The notes beneath the pieces were generated by a model that did not search any database, was not told the DNA's origin, and worked only from the letters and a program-made list of their open reading frames with translations. Positions 42,935 to 51,833 of a stretch of 64,000 nucleotides of DNA are shown here, piece after piece. This stretch comes from JADLHS01 sp964561105 (GTDB lineage: Bacteria > Verrucomicrobiota > Verrucomicrobiia > Limisphaerales > JADLHS01). Numbering within the stretch: position 1 is the stretch's first letter; the number at the start of each line of letters is the position of its first letter. Position numbers and translations under genes: made by a program. The stretch lies in the NCBI GenBank assembly GCA_964561105.1, contig CAZLOH010000021.1, forward strand, positions 23,317 through 87,316. The letters are read 5' to 3'.

Positions 42935-43875
42935 TCTGGCATCGCCCCCATCTGCTCGACCTCGAATCCCTCACCGCCGAGGAAATCACCATGGTGCTCG
43001 ACACGGCGATGGCCTTCAAAGCCGTCGGCGAGCGGACGATCAAGAAAGTTCCGGCCCTGCGCGGGCGCACGGTCATCAACCTGTTCGTCGAGCCATCCAC
43101 CCGCACGCGCATCAGTTTCGAGCTTTCGGAACAACGCCTGTCCGCGGACATCATCAATTTCACCGCCGAGGCGTCCTCGTTGAAAAAGGGGGAAACGCTC
43201 AAGGACACGGCGAAGAACCTCGAAGCGCTCAACGCGGATTTCATCGTCATCCGTCACAGCGCGGCGGGCGCGGCGCACTTTCTGGCGCGCGAGCTAAACG
43301 CCCATGTCATCAACGCCGGCGACGGCGCGCATGAGCATCCCACGCAAGCCTTGCTCGACGCGTTCACCATCCGCGAACGCACCGGCCGGATTGCCGGATT
43401 GAAGGTCACCATCCTGGGCGACATCCTGTTCAGCCGTGTGGCCCGCTCGAACATCTGGGCGCTCACCAAGCTGGGGGCCACGGTGACGTTGTGCGGTCCG
43501 TCCACGCTCGTTCCGCGCACCTTCGAAGCCATGGGCTGCCGCGTGACGCATGATGTGGACGACGCGCTGCGCGACGCCGACATCATTCATCTGTTGCGCA
43601 TCCAGCATGAACGCCAGCGCAAGACCATGTTTCCGAGTATCGGCGAATACACGCAACTTTTCGGCCTGAACAAGGCCCGCCTGGCGAAAACGAAACCGGG
43701 CGCGCTCATCATGCATCCCGGCCCGATCAATCGCGGCGTGGAGATAGACAGCGAGATCGCCGACAGCGCGCAATCGTTGATCCTCGAACAAGTGACCAAC
43801 GGCATCGCCATCCGCATGGCCGTCTTGTTCCTCGTCAATGGCGGCAAAGGCCCGCAGGAAATTGTGGCGGGTTAA
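42931..43875 (+). CDS. pyrB: aspartate carbamoyltransferase, catalytic chain
   Basis: 314 residues, full length. It commits carbamoyl phosphate and aspartate to pyrimidine synthesis. Motifs are the carbamoyl-phosphate site VEPSTRTRISFE (about 54-65), the SSLKKGETLKDT loop, HPTQALLDAFTI, the VTILGDILFSRVARSNIW region, LLRIQHERQ, and MHPGPINRGVEI. No regulatory chain gene (pyrI) is adjacent, and no pyrC follows. It is coupled to pyrR by a 4-base overlap. Confidence 0.97.
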   Translation: MIWHRPHLLDLESLTAEEITMVLDTAMAFKAVGERTIKKVPALRGRTVINLFVEPSTRTRISFELSEQRLSADIINFTAEASSLKKGETLKDTAKNLEALNADFIVIRHSAAGAAHFLARELNAHVINAGDGAHEHPTQALLDAFTIRERTGRIAGLKVTILGDILFSRVARSNIWALTKLGATVTLCGPSTLVPRTFEAMGCRVTHDVDDALRDADIIHLLRIQHERQRKTMFPSIGEYTQLFGLNKARLAKTKPGALIMHPGPINRGVEIDSEIADSAQSLILEQVTNGIAIRMAVLFLVNGGKGPQEIVAG

Positions 43876-44071
43876 GGCGGTCGCCGTTGGCCGGGTTTCC
43901 CGGAAGCCCTCCTCCGATTGCCGAACCTCCGTGGCAAAACGCACGCTTGCCGTGTTCCCCAAAAAACTGAAAGCTGGTGGCATGGTACCAGCACAGTCTG
44001 AACCGCAGTCTGATTAACCCATTGCTTTCAATGACCAGACCGATAAGCTTTGCGACGCTCAAAAACGGCTC

Positions 44072-45034
44072 ATGCGACAATTCACAACCATAGCGGTCAA
44101 CGCCTTCATGGAACTGGTGCGCCAGCCCGTGTTTTTGCTGCTGATGACGGGCTCCGCGGCGTTTGAAATCTTCCTCGCCACGCCCTATTACTTCGCCTTT
44201 GGCGACGAGCCAAAACTGGTCAAAAACACGGTGCTGGCGGCGATGCTGCTGACCGGGCTGTTCGGGGCAGTACTGAGTGCTTCTGCCTCACTCGCGCGTG
44301 AAATTCGCGCAGGCACGGCGCTGGCCGTCCTGTCCAAACCCATCGGGCGGGCGCAATTTCTCCTCGCCAAGTATGCCGGGCTGGTCATGGCGCTGACGGT
44401 GTTGACTTACGTGAACACGGTCGCTGCGCTGATTGCCAGCCGGATGACGTTTGATGCCTATGGCGGCACCGATCTGGGAGCGGTGGGCATTTTCGCTGCC
44501 GGAGTCCTCGCCGCCTACGGGCTGGGCGGATTCAGCAATTTCTTCCTGCGCCGCCCGTTTGTGAGCGATACGGTGTTTTCGCTGCTGATCACCCTCACGA
44601 TCGCGGCGTTCATCATTTTTCAATTCACCACCCAGAAGCAGAGCGCGAACGAAATGGCGCACGTGGACTGGCGGCTGGTGCCGGCGGCGGTGTTGATCCT
44701 GTTTGCGTTGTGGATTCTCGCCGCGCTTGCGCTGGCGTGCTCGACCCGGTTCGACATGATCCCGACCCTGGCGATTTGCTCGGCGTTCTTCTTGGTGGGG
44801 CTGATGTCGGATTATTTCTTTGGGCGCGCGGCGGACAAAGGCTCGTGGTGGGGGACAATTCTTTACACGGTGATTCCGAATTGGCAGAATTTTTGGCTCG
44901 CGGACGCCCTGGATACCGGCAAGAGCACTTTCCAGTGGGGTTATGTGAGCAAAGCGCTCGCTTACGTTGTCTGTTACGTGGGAGCGGCCCTGGCGGTGGC
45001 GGTGAGCCTGTTTGAAGAACGGGAACTGAGTTAA
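44072..45034 (+). CDS. ABC-2 type transporter permease
   Basis: 320 residues, six or more transmembrane helices spread over the whole length, with the usual N-terminal start of ABC-2 permeases (FTTIAVNAFMELVRQPVFLLL). The cytoplasmic loop is AREIRAGTALAVLSKPIGRAQFLLAKYAG. No ATPase gene is adjacent; the nearest is at 51834, downstream on the same strand. It ends 5 bases before the first SPFH gene, so it shares a transcript with the HflK/HflC-like genes. Confidence 0.82.
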   Translation: MRQFTTIAVNAFMELVRQPVFLLLMTGSAAFEIFLATPYYFAFGDEPKLVKNTVLAAMLLTGLFGAVLSASASLAREIRAGTALAVLSKPIGRAQFLLAKYAGLVMALTVLTYVNTVAALIASRMTFDAYGGTDLGAVGIFAAGVLAAYGLGGFSNFFLRRPFVSDTVFSLLITLTIAAFIIFQFTTQKQSANEMAHVDWRLVPAAVLILFALWILAALALACSTRFDMIPTLAICSAFFLVGLMSDYFFGRAADKGSWWGTILYTVIPNWQNFWLADALDTGKSTFQWGYVSKALAYVVCYVGAALAVAVSLFEERELS

Positions 45035-45039
45035 GCGAC

Positions 45040-46926
45040 ATGGAACGTAATCTACAACGAAATGGACTGGTGAACCTGCTGACCATGCTGGTCTTGGGCG
45101 GGGCGGCGTATGGGCTGGCGCGCTACGCCAACGTGCTCACCGGCCAGGTCACGGCGGTGTTCCTCGGGCTGGGCGTGCTCGTCGCGTTCGTGAGCTGGTT
45201 TCAAATGCGGCTCGAAGAACGCGAGCGGCTGGAAAAATTCGAGTTGGACGAAATCGCCCGCGCCAAATCCAGCGCGACGCTGTTCGAGGGCCGCGACTCC
45301 GAGGTGTTCCCGGCGCAACGCGCGCGCGAGCAGTTCGAGAAGTACTTCGTGCCCGGCTTCACCGTGGCGCTCCTGATCCTGCAAGGCGCGACGGCGTTTT
45401 TCCTCTGGCGGTGGTTGTCCCAAATGCTCGCGCCCGCGCCGTTCCGGGAGGAAATGGTGGCGCTCTCCCTGTTCGGGCTGCTGGCGTTGATCCTGTTCTT
45501 GATCGGGCGCTTCTCGGCCACGATTGCCCGGCTGGAGAACCATCGCCTGCTGCGGCCGGGCGCCAATTATCTGTTGCTGTCCGCGTATCTCTGCGCGCTG
45601 GCCGCGCTGGCGGTGGCCGGCGTCAAGGCGGAGTTTCCCAACGCGGACCTCTACGTCGCGCGTGCGCAGGTGATCGTGCTGGGGCTGGTGGCGGTGGAAA
45701 CGCTCGCCACGCTGGTGTTTGAAATCTACCGCCCGCGCGTCAAAGGCCGGATCAACCGGGCGCTCTACGATTCGCGCGTGGTCGGATTGCTGGCGCAACC
45801 CGAGGGCCTGGTCGCCACCGCCGCGCAGACGCTCGATTACCAGTTCGGCTTCAAGGTTTCGGAGACGTGGATTTACTCCGTGTTCAAGCAGGCCGTGCGC
45901 TGGGTGTTCCTGTTGCAACTGGCGGCGCTGCTGCTCTCCACCTGCGTCGTCTTCATTGATCCGGGCGAACAAGCCCTGCTGGAACGGTTCGGTCGCCCGG
46001 TGGCGAGTCGTTCGCCGCTCAATCCCGGCGCGCACTTCAAGTGGCCGTGGCCGATGGACAAGGTCTATCGCTATCGCACCGAGGAAATCCAGACTCTCGA
46101 CGTCGGTTTCACCCATCAGGCCGGCGAGCAGGAAAGCCCGGTCGTGCTCTGGAACGTCGCCCACACCAAGGAGGAGAATTTTCTCGTGGCCAACCGCGAA
46201 CAGCGGACGACGGATTCCAAACCCGAGAGCGGGACGAAGAAAACCCCGCCCGTGAGCCTGATCACCGTCAGCATCCCGGTGCAGTTTCAAATCACCAACC
46301 TCATGGACTGGGTGTACAACCATAAAGGCTCCAAAGACCTGCTCCAGCAGATTGCCACCCGGGAGGTCGTCCGCTACCTGGTCAGCGCGGACATCAATGA
46401 CTTGATGTCGCTCCACCGGCGGGAAGCCTCGCTGGCCTTGCGCGACCGCATTCAGACCGCCTCCGACGCGAAACAGCTCGGGGCCAAAGTGCTCTTCGTG
46501 GGGTTGCAAGACCTGCATCCGCCCGTCAAGGTGGCGCCGGAATTCCAGAAAGTGGTGGGCGCGATCCAGGAGAAGGAGGCGAAGATCATCGCCGCCAACG
46601 CCGATGCCATCACCACCAACACCCTGGCTGGCGCGCACGCGTTCGCCCTGACCAATTCCGCCGAGGCCACGCGCATCAGTCTCGAATTGACCGCCACCGC
46701 GCGGGCGGCGGCCTTCACGAACCAGGTGCCCGCGTTCAAGGCCGCGCCCTCCGTGTATCTCCGGCGCGTGTATGCCCAGGCGTTCCCGCGCGCCATCGCC
46801 AACGCCCGCAAATACATCCTGGTCGCCACCAACACCGACAACGTCATCCAGTTCGATCTCCAGCAAAGCGCCGATGACGAATACATCCGCAAGCTGGGCG
46901 AATCCGTCACCTCGCCGAAGAAGTAA
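45040..46926 (+). CDS. large SPFH/HflK-like protein with polytopic N-terminus
   Basis: 628 residues. The N-terminal half (about 1-310) holds roughly six hydrophobic helices (for example LTMLVLGGAAYGLARYANVL; FTVALLILQGATAFFLW; FVFLLQLAALLLSTCVVF-type). The SPFH/band-7 domain follows (about 310-540: IDPGEQALLERFGRP, PGAHFKWPWPMDKVYRY, VSIPVQFQITNLMDWVY, REVVRYLVSADINDLM). A helical tail includes GAIQEKEAKIIAANADAI. Ordinary HflK (about 400 residues) has one membrane helix, so the multi-pass N-terminus is unusual. Likely part of a membrane scaffold with the next two genes, perhaps controlling FtsH. Confidence 0.85.
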   Translation: MERNLQRNGLVNLLTMLVLGGAAYGLARYANVLTGQVTAVFLGLGVLVAFVSWFQMRLEERERLEKFELDEIARAKSSATLFEGRDSEVFPAQRAREQFEKYFVPGFTVALLILQGATAFFLWRWLSQMLAPAPFREEMVALSLFGLLALILFLIGRFSATIARLENHRLLRPGANYLLLSAYLCALAALAVAGVKAEFPNADLYVARAQVIVLGLVAVETLATLVFEIYRPRVKGRINRALYDSRVVGLLAQPEGLVATAAQTLDYQFGFKVSETWIYSVFKQAVRWVFLLQLAALLLSTCVVFIDPGEQALLERFGRPVASRSPLNPGAHFKWPWPMDKVYRYRTEEIQTLDVGFTHQAGEQESPVVLWNVAHTKEENFLVANREQRTTDSKPESGTKKTPPVSLITVSIPVQFQITNLMDWVYNHKGSKDLLQQIATREVVRYLVSADINDLMSLHRREASLALRDRIQTASDAKQLGAKVLFVGLQDLHPPVKVAPEFQKVVGAIQEKEAKIIAANADAITTNTLAGAHAFALTNSAEATRISLELTATARAAAFTNQVPAFKAAPSVYLRRVYAQAFPRAIANARKYILVATNTDNVIQFDLQQSADDEYIRKLGESVTSPKK

Positions 46927-46934
46927 TTCCAACC

Positions 46935-47852
46935 ATGAAAAAAAACCTGCTCACCATCATCATCAGCGCCGTGCTGGCGGTGATCTTTGTGCTGCTGCTC
47001 TTCACGTTCCAGGTCCGCACTTCCGAGGTCGCGGTCGTCACCACGTTTGGCCGGACCACGAGCGAGATTTCCGAGCCGCGCGCCTTCCCGTTTTTCAAAT
47101 GGCCCTGGCCGATCCAGAAGGTTTACAAACTGGACAAGCGGATTCAGACCTTCGACGTGCAGGACAAGTTTCGCGAGCTGTACACGCTGGACAACAACAA
47201 CCTGCTGGTCAGCGTCTTTGTCGGCTGGCAGATCACGGATGCCAAGGCGTTTTTTCCGAAATTCGCGGGCGGCTCCACCGTGGCGGCCGGGCGCATGCTC
47301 GAAGATATTGTGGAACAGGCCAAGGCGGCGGTCGTCGGCAAACATCCGCTGGGTGATTTCGTCAATACCAACCCCAAGGAACTGAAATTCGACGCCATCG
47401 AGCAGGAGATTCGGGACCTCGCCCAAAGCCAGCTCGCCACCAACAATTGCGGCATCGCCATCCGGTATCTGGGCATCCTGAAAATCGGCTTGCCGGAGAG
47501 TGTCACCCAGTCCGTGTTTGACCGCATGACGGCGGAGCGCAAAGGGTTGGCGGATAATCTGGACGCCGAGGGATTGAGCGAGGCTCAAAAAATCCGTTCG
47601 GCGGCCGACCTGGCGGCGTCCAAGATGATTTCCAGCGCCGAGAGCAAGGCGCGCGAAATCCGCGCGAGCGGCGAGGCGGTGGCGGCGGAGATGTTGCCCG
47701 TGTTCCAAAAAGAACCCGAGCTGGCGCTTTTCCTCCTGGACCTGGAAAACCTCGAGGCCTCCACCAAGGACAAGACGACGCTGATTTTCGACAGCCGCAC
47801 GACACCGTTCAATTTGTTCAGTGGCGCGCTCACCAACCAGCCCGCCAAGTAA
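46935..47852 (+). CDS. SPFH/HflC-like protein
   Basis: 305 residues. One N-terminal membrane helix (LLTIIISAVLAVIFVLLLFTF), then an SPFH domain of HflC type (SEVAVVTTFGRTTSEISEP, FKWPWPIQKVYKLDKRIQTF, NLLVSVFVGWQITDAKAFF). A helical part follows (AERKGLADNLDAEGLSEAQK, AASKMISSAESKAREIRASG, EMLPVFQKEPELALFLLDLE). It starts 8 bases after the large SPFH gene and forms the HflC partner in this three-gene set. In E. coli, HflKC forms a cage around FtsH. Confidence 0.88.
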   Translation: MKKNLLTIIISAVLAVIFVLLLFTFQVRTSEVAVVTTFGRTTSEISEPRAFPFFKWPWPIQKVYKLDKRIQTFDVQDKFRELYTLDNNNLLVSVFVGWQITDAKAFFPKFAGGSTVAAGRMLEDIVEQAKAAVVGKHPLGDFVNTNPKELKFDAIEQEIRDLAQSQLATNNCGIAIRYLGILKIGLPESVTQSVFDRMTAERKGLADNLDAEGLSEAQKIRSAADLAASKMISSAESKAREIRASGEAVAAEMLPVFQKEPELALFLLDLENLEASTKDKTTLIFDSRTTPFNLFSGALTNQPAK

Positions 47853-47899
47853 CCGGCATGAGTGATCAACCCCAGTTCCTTGCCCTGTGAGCTAAAGCC

Positions 47900-49027
47900 A
47901 TGAGCCAAGACCCTTCCTCACCCAAGCCGCCGGCTTCACGGAGCGAACCGCCCACGCCGGTGGACAGCGGCTCCCAGGCGCTGGCCGAGGCGCTGCAAAG
48001 CAGTTTTTCCATCGTCAAAGTTCTGATGGCGGGATTGTTCGTGTTGTTCCTCCTGTCCGGCCTCTTCAAGGTTGAGTCGCAGGAAAAGGCCATCAAGCTG
48101 CGCTTTGGCAAACCGGTGGGTGAAGGCGAGCAGGCGCTCCTTGGCCCGGGACTGCACTGGGCGTGGCCGTATCCCATTGACGAAGTCATCAAGATTCCCA
48201 TCGCCGAGATTCAGGAGGTCAAGGCGCGCGCGAGCTGGTTCGCCCAGACGCCGCTCCAGGAGGCGCAGGGGGAAATCCCACCTGCCCCGGCTGGCACCCC
48301 GCTCAACCCGGCCATTGACGGCTACGCCCTCACCGGCGACGACAACATCATCCATGTGAAGGGGTCCTTGCGCTACCGGGTCGAGGACCCGGTGCGCTGC
48401 GTGTTCGATTTCGCCAGCGACACGAACCAGACCTACAGCCTGGCGGGCATTTCCAACGTCGTGGGCAACATTCTCGAGAACGCGCTGGTGCGCGCGGCGG
48501 CCAGTTTCAAGATGGACGACACCTTGTTCAACAAGACCGCCTTCCACGATGCCGTGCAGCGCCACGTCGTGGAACGAATTCAGGAACTCAAGCTCGGCGT
48601 GGTGGTGGACCAGTGCATCGTCGAAAGCCGGCAGCCGCGCCAGTTGGACGACGCGTTCAAGCGCGTCACCGACGCCGGCCAGCGCCGCAGCACCGCCATC
48701 ACGCAGGCCAACACTTATCGGGAGAAGACCTTGAACCAGGCCGATGCCGATGCCGCCAGCCGCGTGGACACCGCGCAGACCGAGAAGACCCTGATGGTGG
48801 ACCGTATCACCGCCGATACCGCGAGCTTCCGCAAGCTGTTGCCCGCTTACCAGAGCAACCCGAAATTGTTCGTCCAACTGCGCCTGGTCGAAACCATGGG
48901 TCGCGTATTCACCAATGCGCAGGATAAAATGTATCTGCCAACGACCGCCACTGGCCGACCGGTCGAACTGCGGCTATTGTTAAATCGCGAATTGCCGAAA
49001 GCCAAACCGACGACCCCGCAACCGTAA
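47900..49027 (+). CDS. SPFH/HflK-like protein
   Basis: 375 residues. A Pro/Ser-rich cytoplasmic start (1-35), one membrane helix (about 44-60, VLMAGLFVLFLLSGLF), then an SPFH domain of HflK type (SQEKAIKLRFGKPVGEGEQ, GLHWAWPYPIDEVIKIPIAE, GDDNIIHVKGSLRYRVEDP). A long helical region follows (VTDAGQRRSTAITQANTYRE, QADADAASRVDTAQTEKTLM). An insertion with WFAQTPLQEAQGEIPPAPAG lies in the first half of the SPFH domain. It is the third SPFH gene in the cluster. Confidence 0.87.
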   Translation: MSQDPSSPKPPASRSEPPTPVDSGSQALAEALQSSFSIVKVLMAGLFVLFLLSGLFKVESQEKAIKLRFGKPVGEGEQALLGPGLHWAWPYPIDEVIKIPIAEIQEVKARASWFAQTPLQEAQGEIPPAPAGTPLNPAIDGYALTGDDNIIHVKGSLRYRVEDPVRCVFDFASDTNQTYSLAGISNVVGNILENALVRAAASFKMDDTLFNKTAFHDAVQRHVVERIQELKLGVVVDQCIVESRQPRQLDDAFKRVTDAGQRRSTAITQANTYREKTLNQADADAASRVDTAQTEKTLMVDRITADTASFRKLLPAYQSNPKLFVQLRLVETMGRVFTNAQDKMYLPTTATGRPVELRLLLNRELPKAKPTTPQP

Positions 49028-49144
49028 TGAAAGCTGAAAACCAAAGGACCAGGTCCGACCTGGTTGGCGGAACATTCCGACTCCCGCAGTTTCGGGTCGC
49101 GAATTTGATCCGCAATTGGTCTCCGGCCCGCTGAACTTACCGCC

Positions 49145-51151
49145 ATGCAAGTCACCTCGCTTCTCAGTCAAAACGAACACGGCCACGACCACGACGACGG
49201 ATGCGGTTGCGGCCACGATCACGAGCACAGCAACATCCAGCTCGGGCAGACTGTGCTCGGCGTGGTTTTCGTCGTCAACGCCTTCATCGTGGACTGGGTG
49301 CTGGACAATGCGCACACCGTGGCCAGCGCCAGCGCGTTCATCGGCGCCGTCATCCTCGGCTATCCGATCTGTGTCACGGCGGTCAAGGATCTGAAGTTTG
49401 GCCGGCTCACGATCAATGAGCTGGTGGCCATTGCCGTGCTCGCCGCCTTTGCCTCGGGCGACTACAAGACCGCCGGCGTCGTGGCGTTCTTCATGTTGCT
49501 CGGCGAGATCATTGAAACCCGCACCGCCGAGGGTGCGCGGGCGTCCATTGAATCGCTCATCAAACTCACGCCCACCAAGGCCCGCCGGCTGCGGACGGAC
49601 AAGTCCGAGGAGGAAATTGCCGCCAGCCAGCTCGCCGTCGGCGATGTCATCCGCATCCGGCCCGGCGACAACGTCGCGGCGGACGGCGTGATTGTGAACG
49701 GGCAAGGCTCGTTCAACCAGGCCACCATCACGGGCGAGTCCCTGCCCGTGGACAAAAAGCCGGGCGACGAAGTGTTTGCCGGCACGCAGAATCTGACCGG
49801 CGTGCTTGAGATCAAAGTCAGCCGCGCCGGCACGGACACCACCCTGGGCCGCGTGCGCGAACTCATCCTGGCCGCCGAGAAGACCAAGCTCCCGATCATG
49901 AAGATTGTGGATCAATACATGGGCTTCTACACGCCGCTCGTGCTCGTCATCGGCGCGCTGGTCTGGGCGTTCACCCACGATCTCGGGCGCGTCATCGCCG
50001 TGTTTGTTGTCTCCTGTCCCTGCGCCTTCATTCTGGCCACGCCCACCGCGATGGTGGCCGCGCTCTCCGCCGCCGCGCGCCTGGGCATCCTGATCAAAAA
50101 CGTCGCCGACATCGAACTGGCGGCGAAAATCAACGCGTTCGTCTTCGACAAGACCGGCACACTCACCACCGGCGAACTCGCCGTGAGCCGGCTCGCGCCG
50201 TTGGGCGACGTGAAACCCGCCGAGCTGTTGCGGCTCGCGGCCAGCGCGGAGAAATACAGCAACCATCCCACGGCCAAGGCGCTCGCCACCATTTCGGGCG
50301 AAGCCGGCGTGCCGCTGGTGGAACCAAAAGATTTTGCCGAGACCGCCGGTCGCGGAGTGAAGGCCGACATTGCCGGCACGAAAGTGCTCGTGGGTCGCGC
50401 CCAATGGCTGCGGGACAACGGCGTGCCGGACGGCTTCGAGAAATCCGTGGACCTCAACGAAACGGAAGGCTGGAGCCTGATCTTCGTGGCGCGTGACGGG
50501 AAGTGCATCGGCTGGGTGGGCTTGCAGGACCAGACACGCGCCGAGGCGCGGGAATCGCTGGCGGACTTGAAAGAGTCCGGCGTGCGGCGGATTGCGATGA
50601 TCTCCGGCGACCGCCAGCCGGTGGCGACGCGGGTGGCGGCGGAGATCGGTTGCGAGGAAGCAAAGGGCGATTGCCTGCCGCAGAACAAGGTCGAATTCGT
50701 TCGCGCCATCAAGGCCAAGGGCTACAAGGTCGCGGTAATTGGCGACGGAGTGAACGACGCCCCGGCGCTGGCGGCGGGTGACATCGGCATTGCGATGGGC
50801 GCGGCCGGCAGCGAGGTGGCCATCCACACGGCGACGATTGCGCTCATGAATAACGACCTGCGCCGGCTGCCGTTCCTGGTGAAGCTCTCCCGCAGCACGC
50901 GCGCCGTCATCAACCAAAATTTTCTGTTCGGCGTGCTGTTCATCATTGTCGGCCTGACGGCCACGGCGATGGGCTACATCGGCCCGATCGTGGCGGCCAT
51001 CCTGCACAACGTCGGTTCGTTGATCGTGATTTTCAACAGCGCCCGGCTCGTGCGCAAAGGCGAGGAACTGGAGCATTACCAACCGGAGCCGGCCGCGCCC
51101 AAAGGTGGCGGCAGCGCGCAACCCGGCCGGCTGGTGCCGCAAACGGCTTGA
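49145..51151 (+). CDS. heavy-metal P1B-type ATPase (Zn/Cd/Co-type efflux)
   Basis: 668 residues. A His/Cys/Asp-rich N-terminal metal site (EHGHDHDDGCGCGHDHEHSN, 11-30) replaces the usual HMA domain. The A-domain has TGES, and the membrane metal site is CPC (SCPCAFILATPTAMV). The phosphorylation motif is FDKTGTLTTGE, the P1B SxHP element is KYSNHPTAKAL, and the hinge motif is GDGVNDAPALAAGDIGIAMG. It exports a transition metal; the CPC motif with a His-rich tail points to Zn/Cd rather than Cu, which is inference. It lies 117 bases after the SPFH genes and is followed by a terminator. Confidence 0.93.
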   Translation: MQVTSLLSQNEHGHDHDDGCGCGHDHEHSNIQLGQTVLGVVFVVNAFIVDWVLDNAHTVASASAFIGAVILGYPICVTAVKDLKFGRLTINELVAIAVLAAFASGDYKTAGVVAFFMLLGEIIETRTAEGARASIESLIKLTPTKARRLRTDKSEEEIAASQLAVGDVIRIRPGDNVAADGVIVNGQGSFNQATITGESLPVDKKPGDEVFAGTQNLTGVLEIKVSRAGTDTTLGRVRELILAAEKTKLPIMKIVDQYMGFYTPLVLVIGALVWAFTHDLGRVIAVFVVSCPCAFILATPTAMVAALSAAARLGILIKNVADIELAAKINAFVFDKTGTLTTGELAVSRLAPLGDVKPAELLRLAASAEKYSNHPTAKALATISGEAGVPLVEPKDFAETAGRGVKADIAGTKVLVGRAQWLRDNGVPDGFEKSVDLNETEGWSLIFVARDGKCIGWVGLQDQTRAEARESLADLKESGVRRIAMISGDRQPVATRVAAEIGCEEAKGDCLPQNKVEFVRAIKAKGYKVAVIGDGVNDAPALAAGDIGIAMGAAGSEVAIHTATIALMNNDLRRLPFLVKLSRSTRAVINQNFLFGVLFIIVGLTATAMGYIGPIVAAILHNVGSLIVIFNSARLVRKGEELEHYQPEPAAPKGGGSAQPGRLVPQTA

Positions 51152-51189
51152 GGGCTCGATGACGTTCAAAGGCCGAATGGCGATCTTGA

Positions 51190-51228
51190 CGCTCCGTCTT
51201 GCTGGCAGACCGGAGCGCGGTTATTTTT
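51190..51228 (+). terminator. Rho-independent terminator after the P-type ATPase
   Basis: Hairpin of cgctccgtct (51190-51199) with agac and ggagcg (51207-51217, one bulged C), loop tgctggc, then cggttattttt. Confidence 0.75.
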
Positions 51229-51238
51229 GCAAGCGACC

Positions 51239-51442
51239 GTGAGTGCCACTGAAATCATGCAGCAAATCGAAGCTTTGCCCGTCAAGGAGCAGGAGGAGTT
51301 ATTTGTATTGCTCGCACAAAGGGTCGTCGGCAGCCGGAGTGCATCTGCGAAGCGGTGGCTGGGAAAAAAGCTATCCTTTCAGGAGGCGTGTGACGTGGTT
51401 TTCCGGGAGAACCGTGAGGTGTTGAGCGCTTTGGCCAAGTGA
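51239..51442 (+). CDS. antitoxin of a Doc-type addiction module
   Basis: 67 residues from GTG 51239 (a TTG 12 bases upstream is also open). A small helical protein with the pattern MQQIEALPVKEQEELFVLLA, common in addiction-module antitoxins. The C-terminal helix ends FQEACDVVFRENREVLSALA and may be the toxin-binding part. It overlaps the Doc-like gene by 4 bases, as expected for a toxin-antitoxin operon. Family assignment rests on size, pattern and partner. Confidence 0.75.
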   Translation: MSATEIMQQIEALPVKEQEELFVLLAQRVVGSRSASAKRWLGKKLSFQEACDVVFRENREVLSALAK

Positions 51443-51819
51443 GTGAACCGACTTTTCTCACCTTGGACCAGGTCTTGGGCATTCACGCAAGAAGTCTGAG
51501 CGAGCACGGCGGAAGTGAAGGCATTCGCGATCTCGGCTTGATCGAGTCGGCGTTGGCATCCGCCCAGAATACTCTGTATTACGCGAAGGGAGACCTGTTC
51601 GATGTCGCGGCAAGCTATGCGTTCCACCTTGCCGAATCGCAGGCGTTTATTGACGGGAATAAGCGAACCGGCGTGGCGACTGCCTTGGTTTTTTTGGCTC
51701 TCAACGGAGTCTATACGCAGCCACCGCAATGGGCGCTTTATTCGGCAATGATTGAATTGGCGGAGAAAAAAATGACCAAAACGGACCTGGCCGAGCTATT
51801 TCGGGCGAGTGCCGTATGA
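51439..51819 (+). CDS. Fic/Doc-family toxin with atypical catalytic motif
   Basis: 126 residues, the size of death-on-curing (Doc) toxins, which phosphorylate EF-Tu. The pattern is FLTLDQVLGIHARSLSEHGG, GIRDLGLIESALASAQNTLY, then the Fic motif as ESQAFIDGNKRTGVATALVF. The canonical motif is HxFx(D/N)(G/A)NKR; here the His position is Gln (QAFIDGNKR), while F, D, G, N, K and R are kept. The protein may be inactive, use another base, or belong to a Gln-variant subgroup. The start overlaps the antitoxin gene. The module sits between the P-type ATPase terminator and the ABC ATPase gene. Confidence 0.85.
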   Translation: MSEPTFLTLDQVLGIHARSLSEHGGSEGIRDLGLIESALASAQNTLYYAKGDLFDVAASYAFHLAESQAFIDGNKRTGVATALVFLALNGVYTQPPQWALYSAMIELAEKKMTKTDLAELFRASAV

Positions 51820-51833
51820 CCAGCTGAAAAATT

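Noticed and set aside
48980..51169. 729-codon minus-strand frame opposite the P-type ATPase
   Set aside because: Shadow; the plus strand has every P-type ATPase motif.
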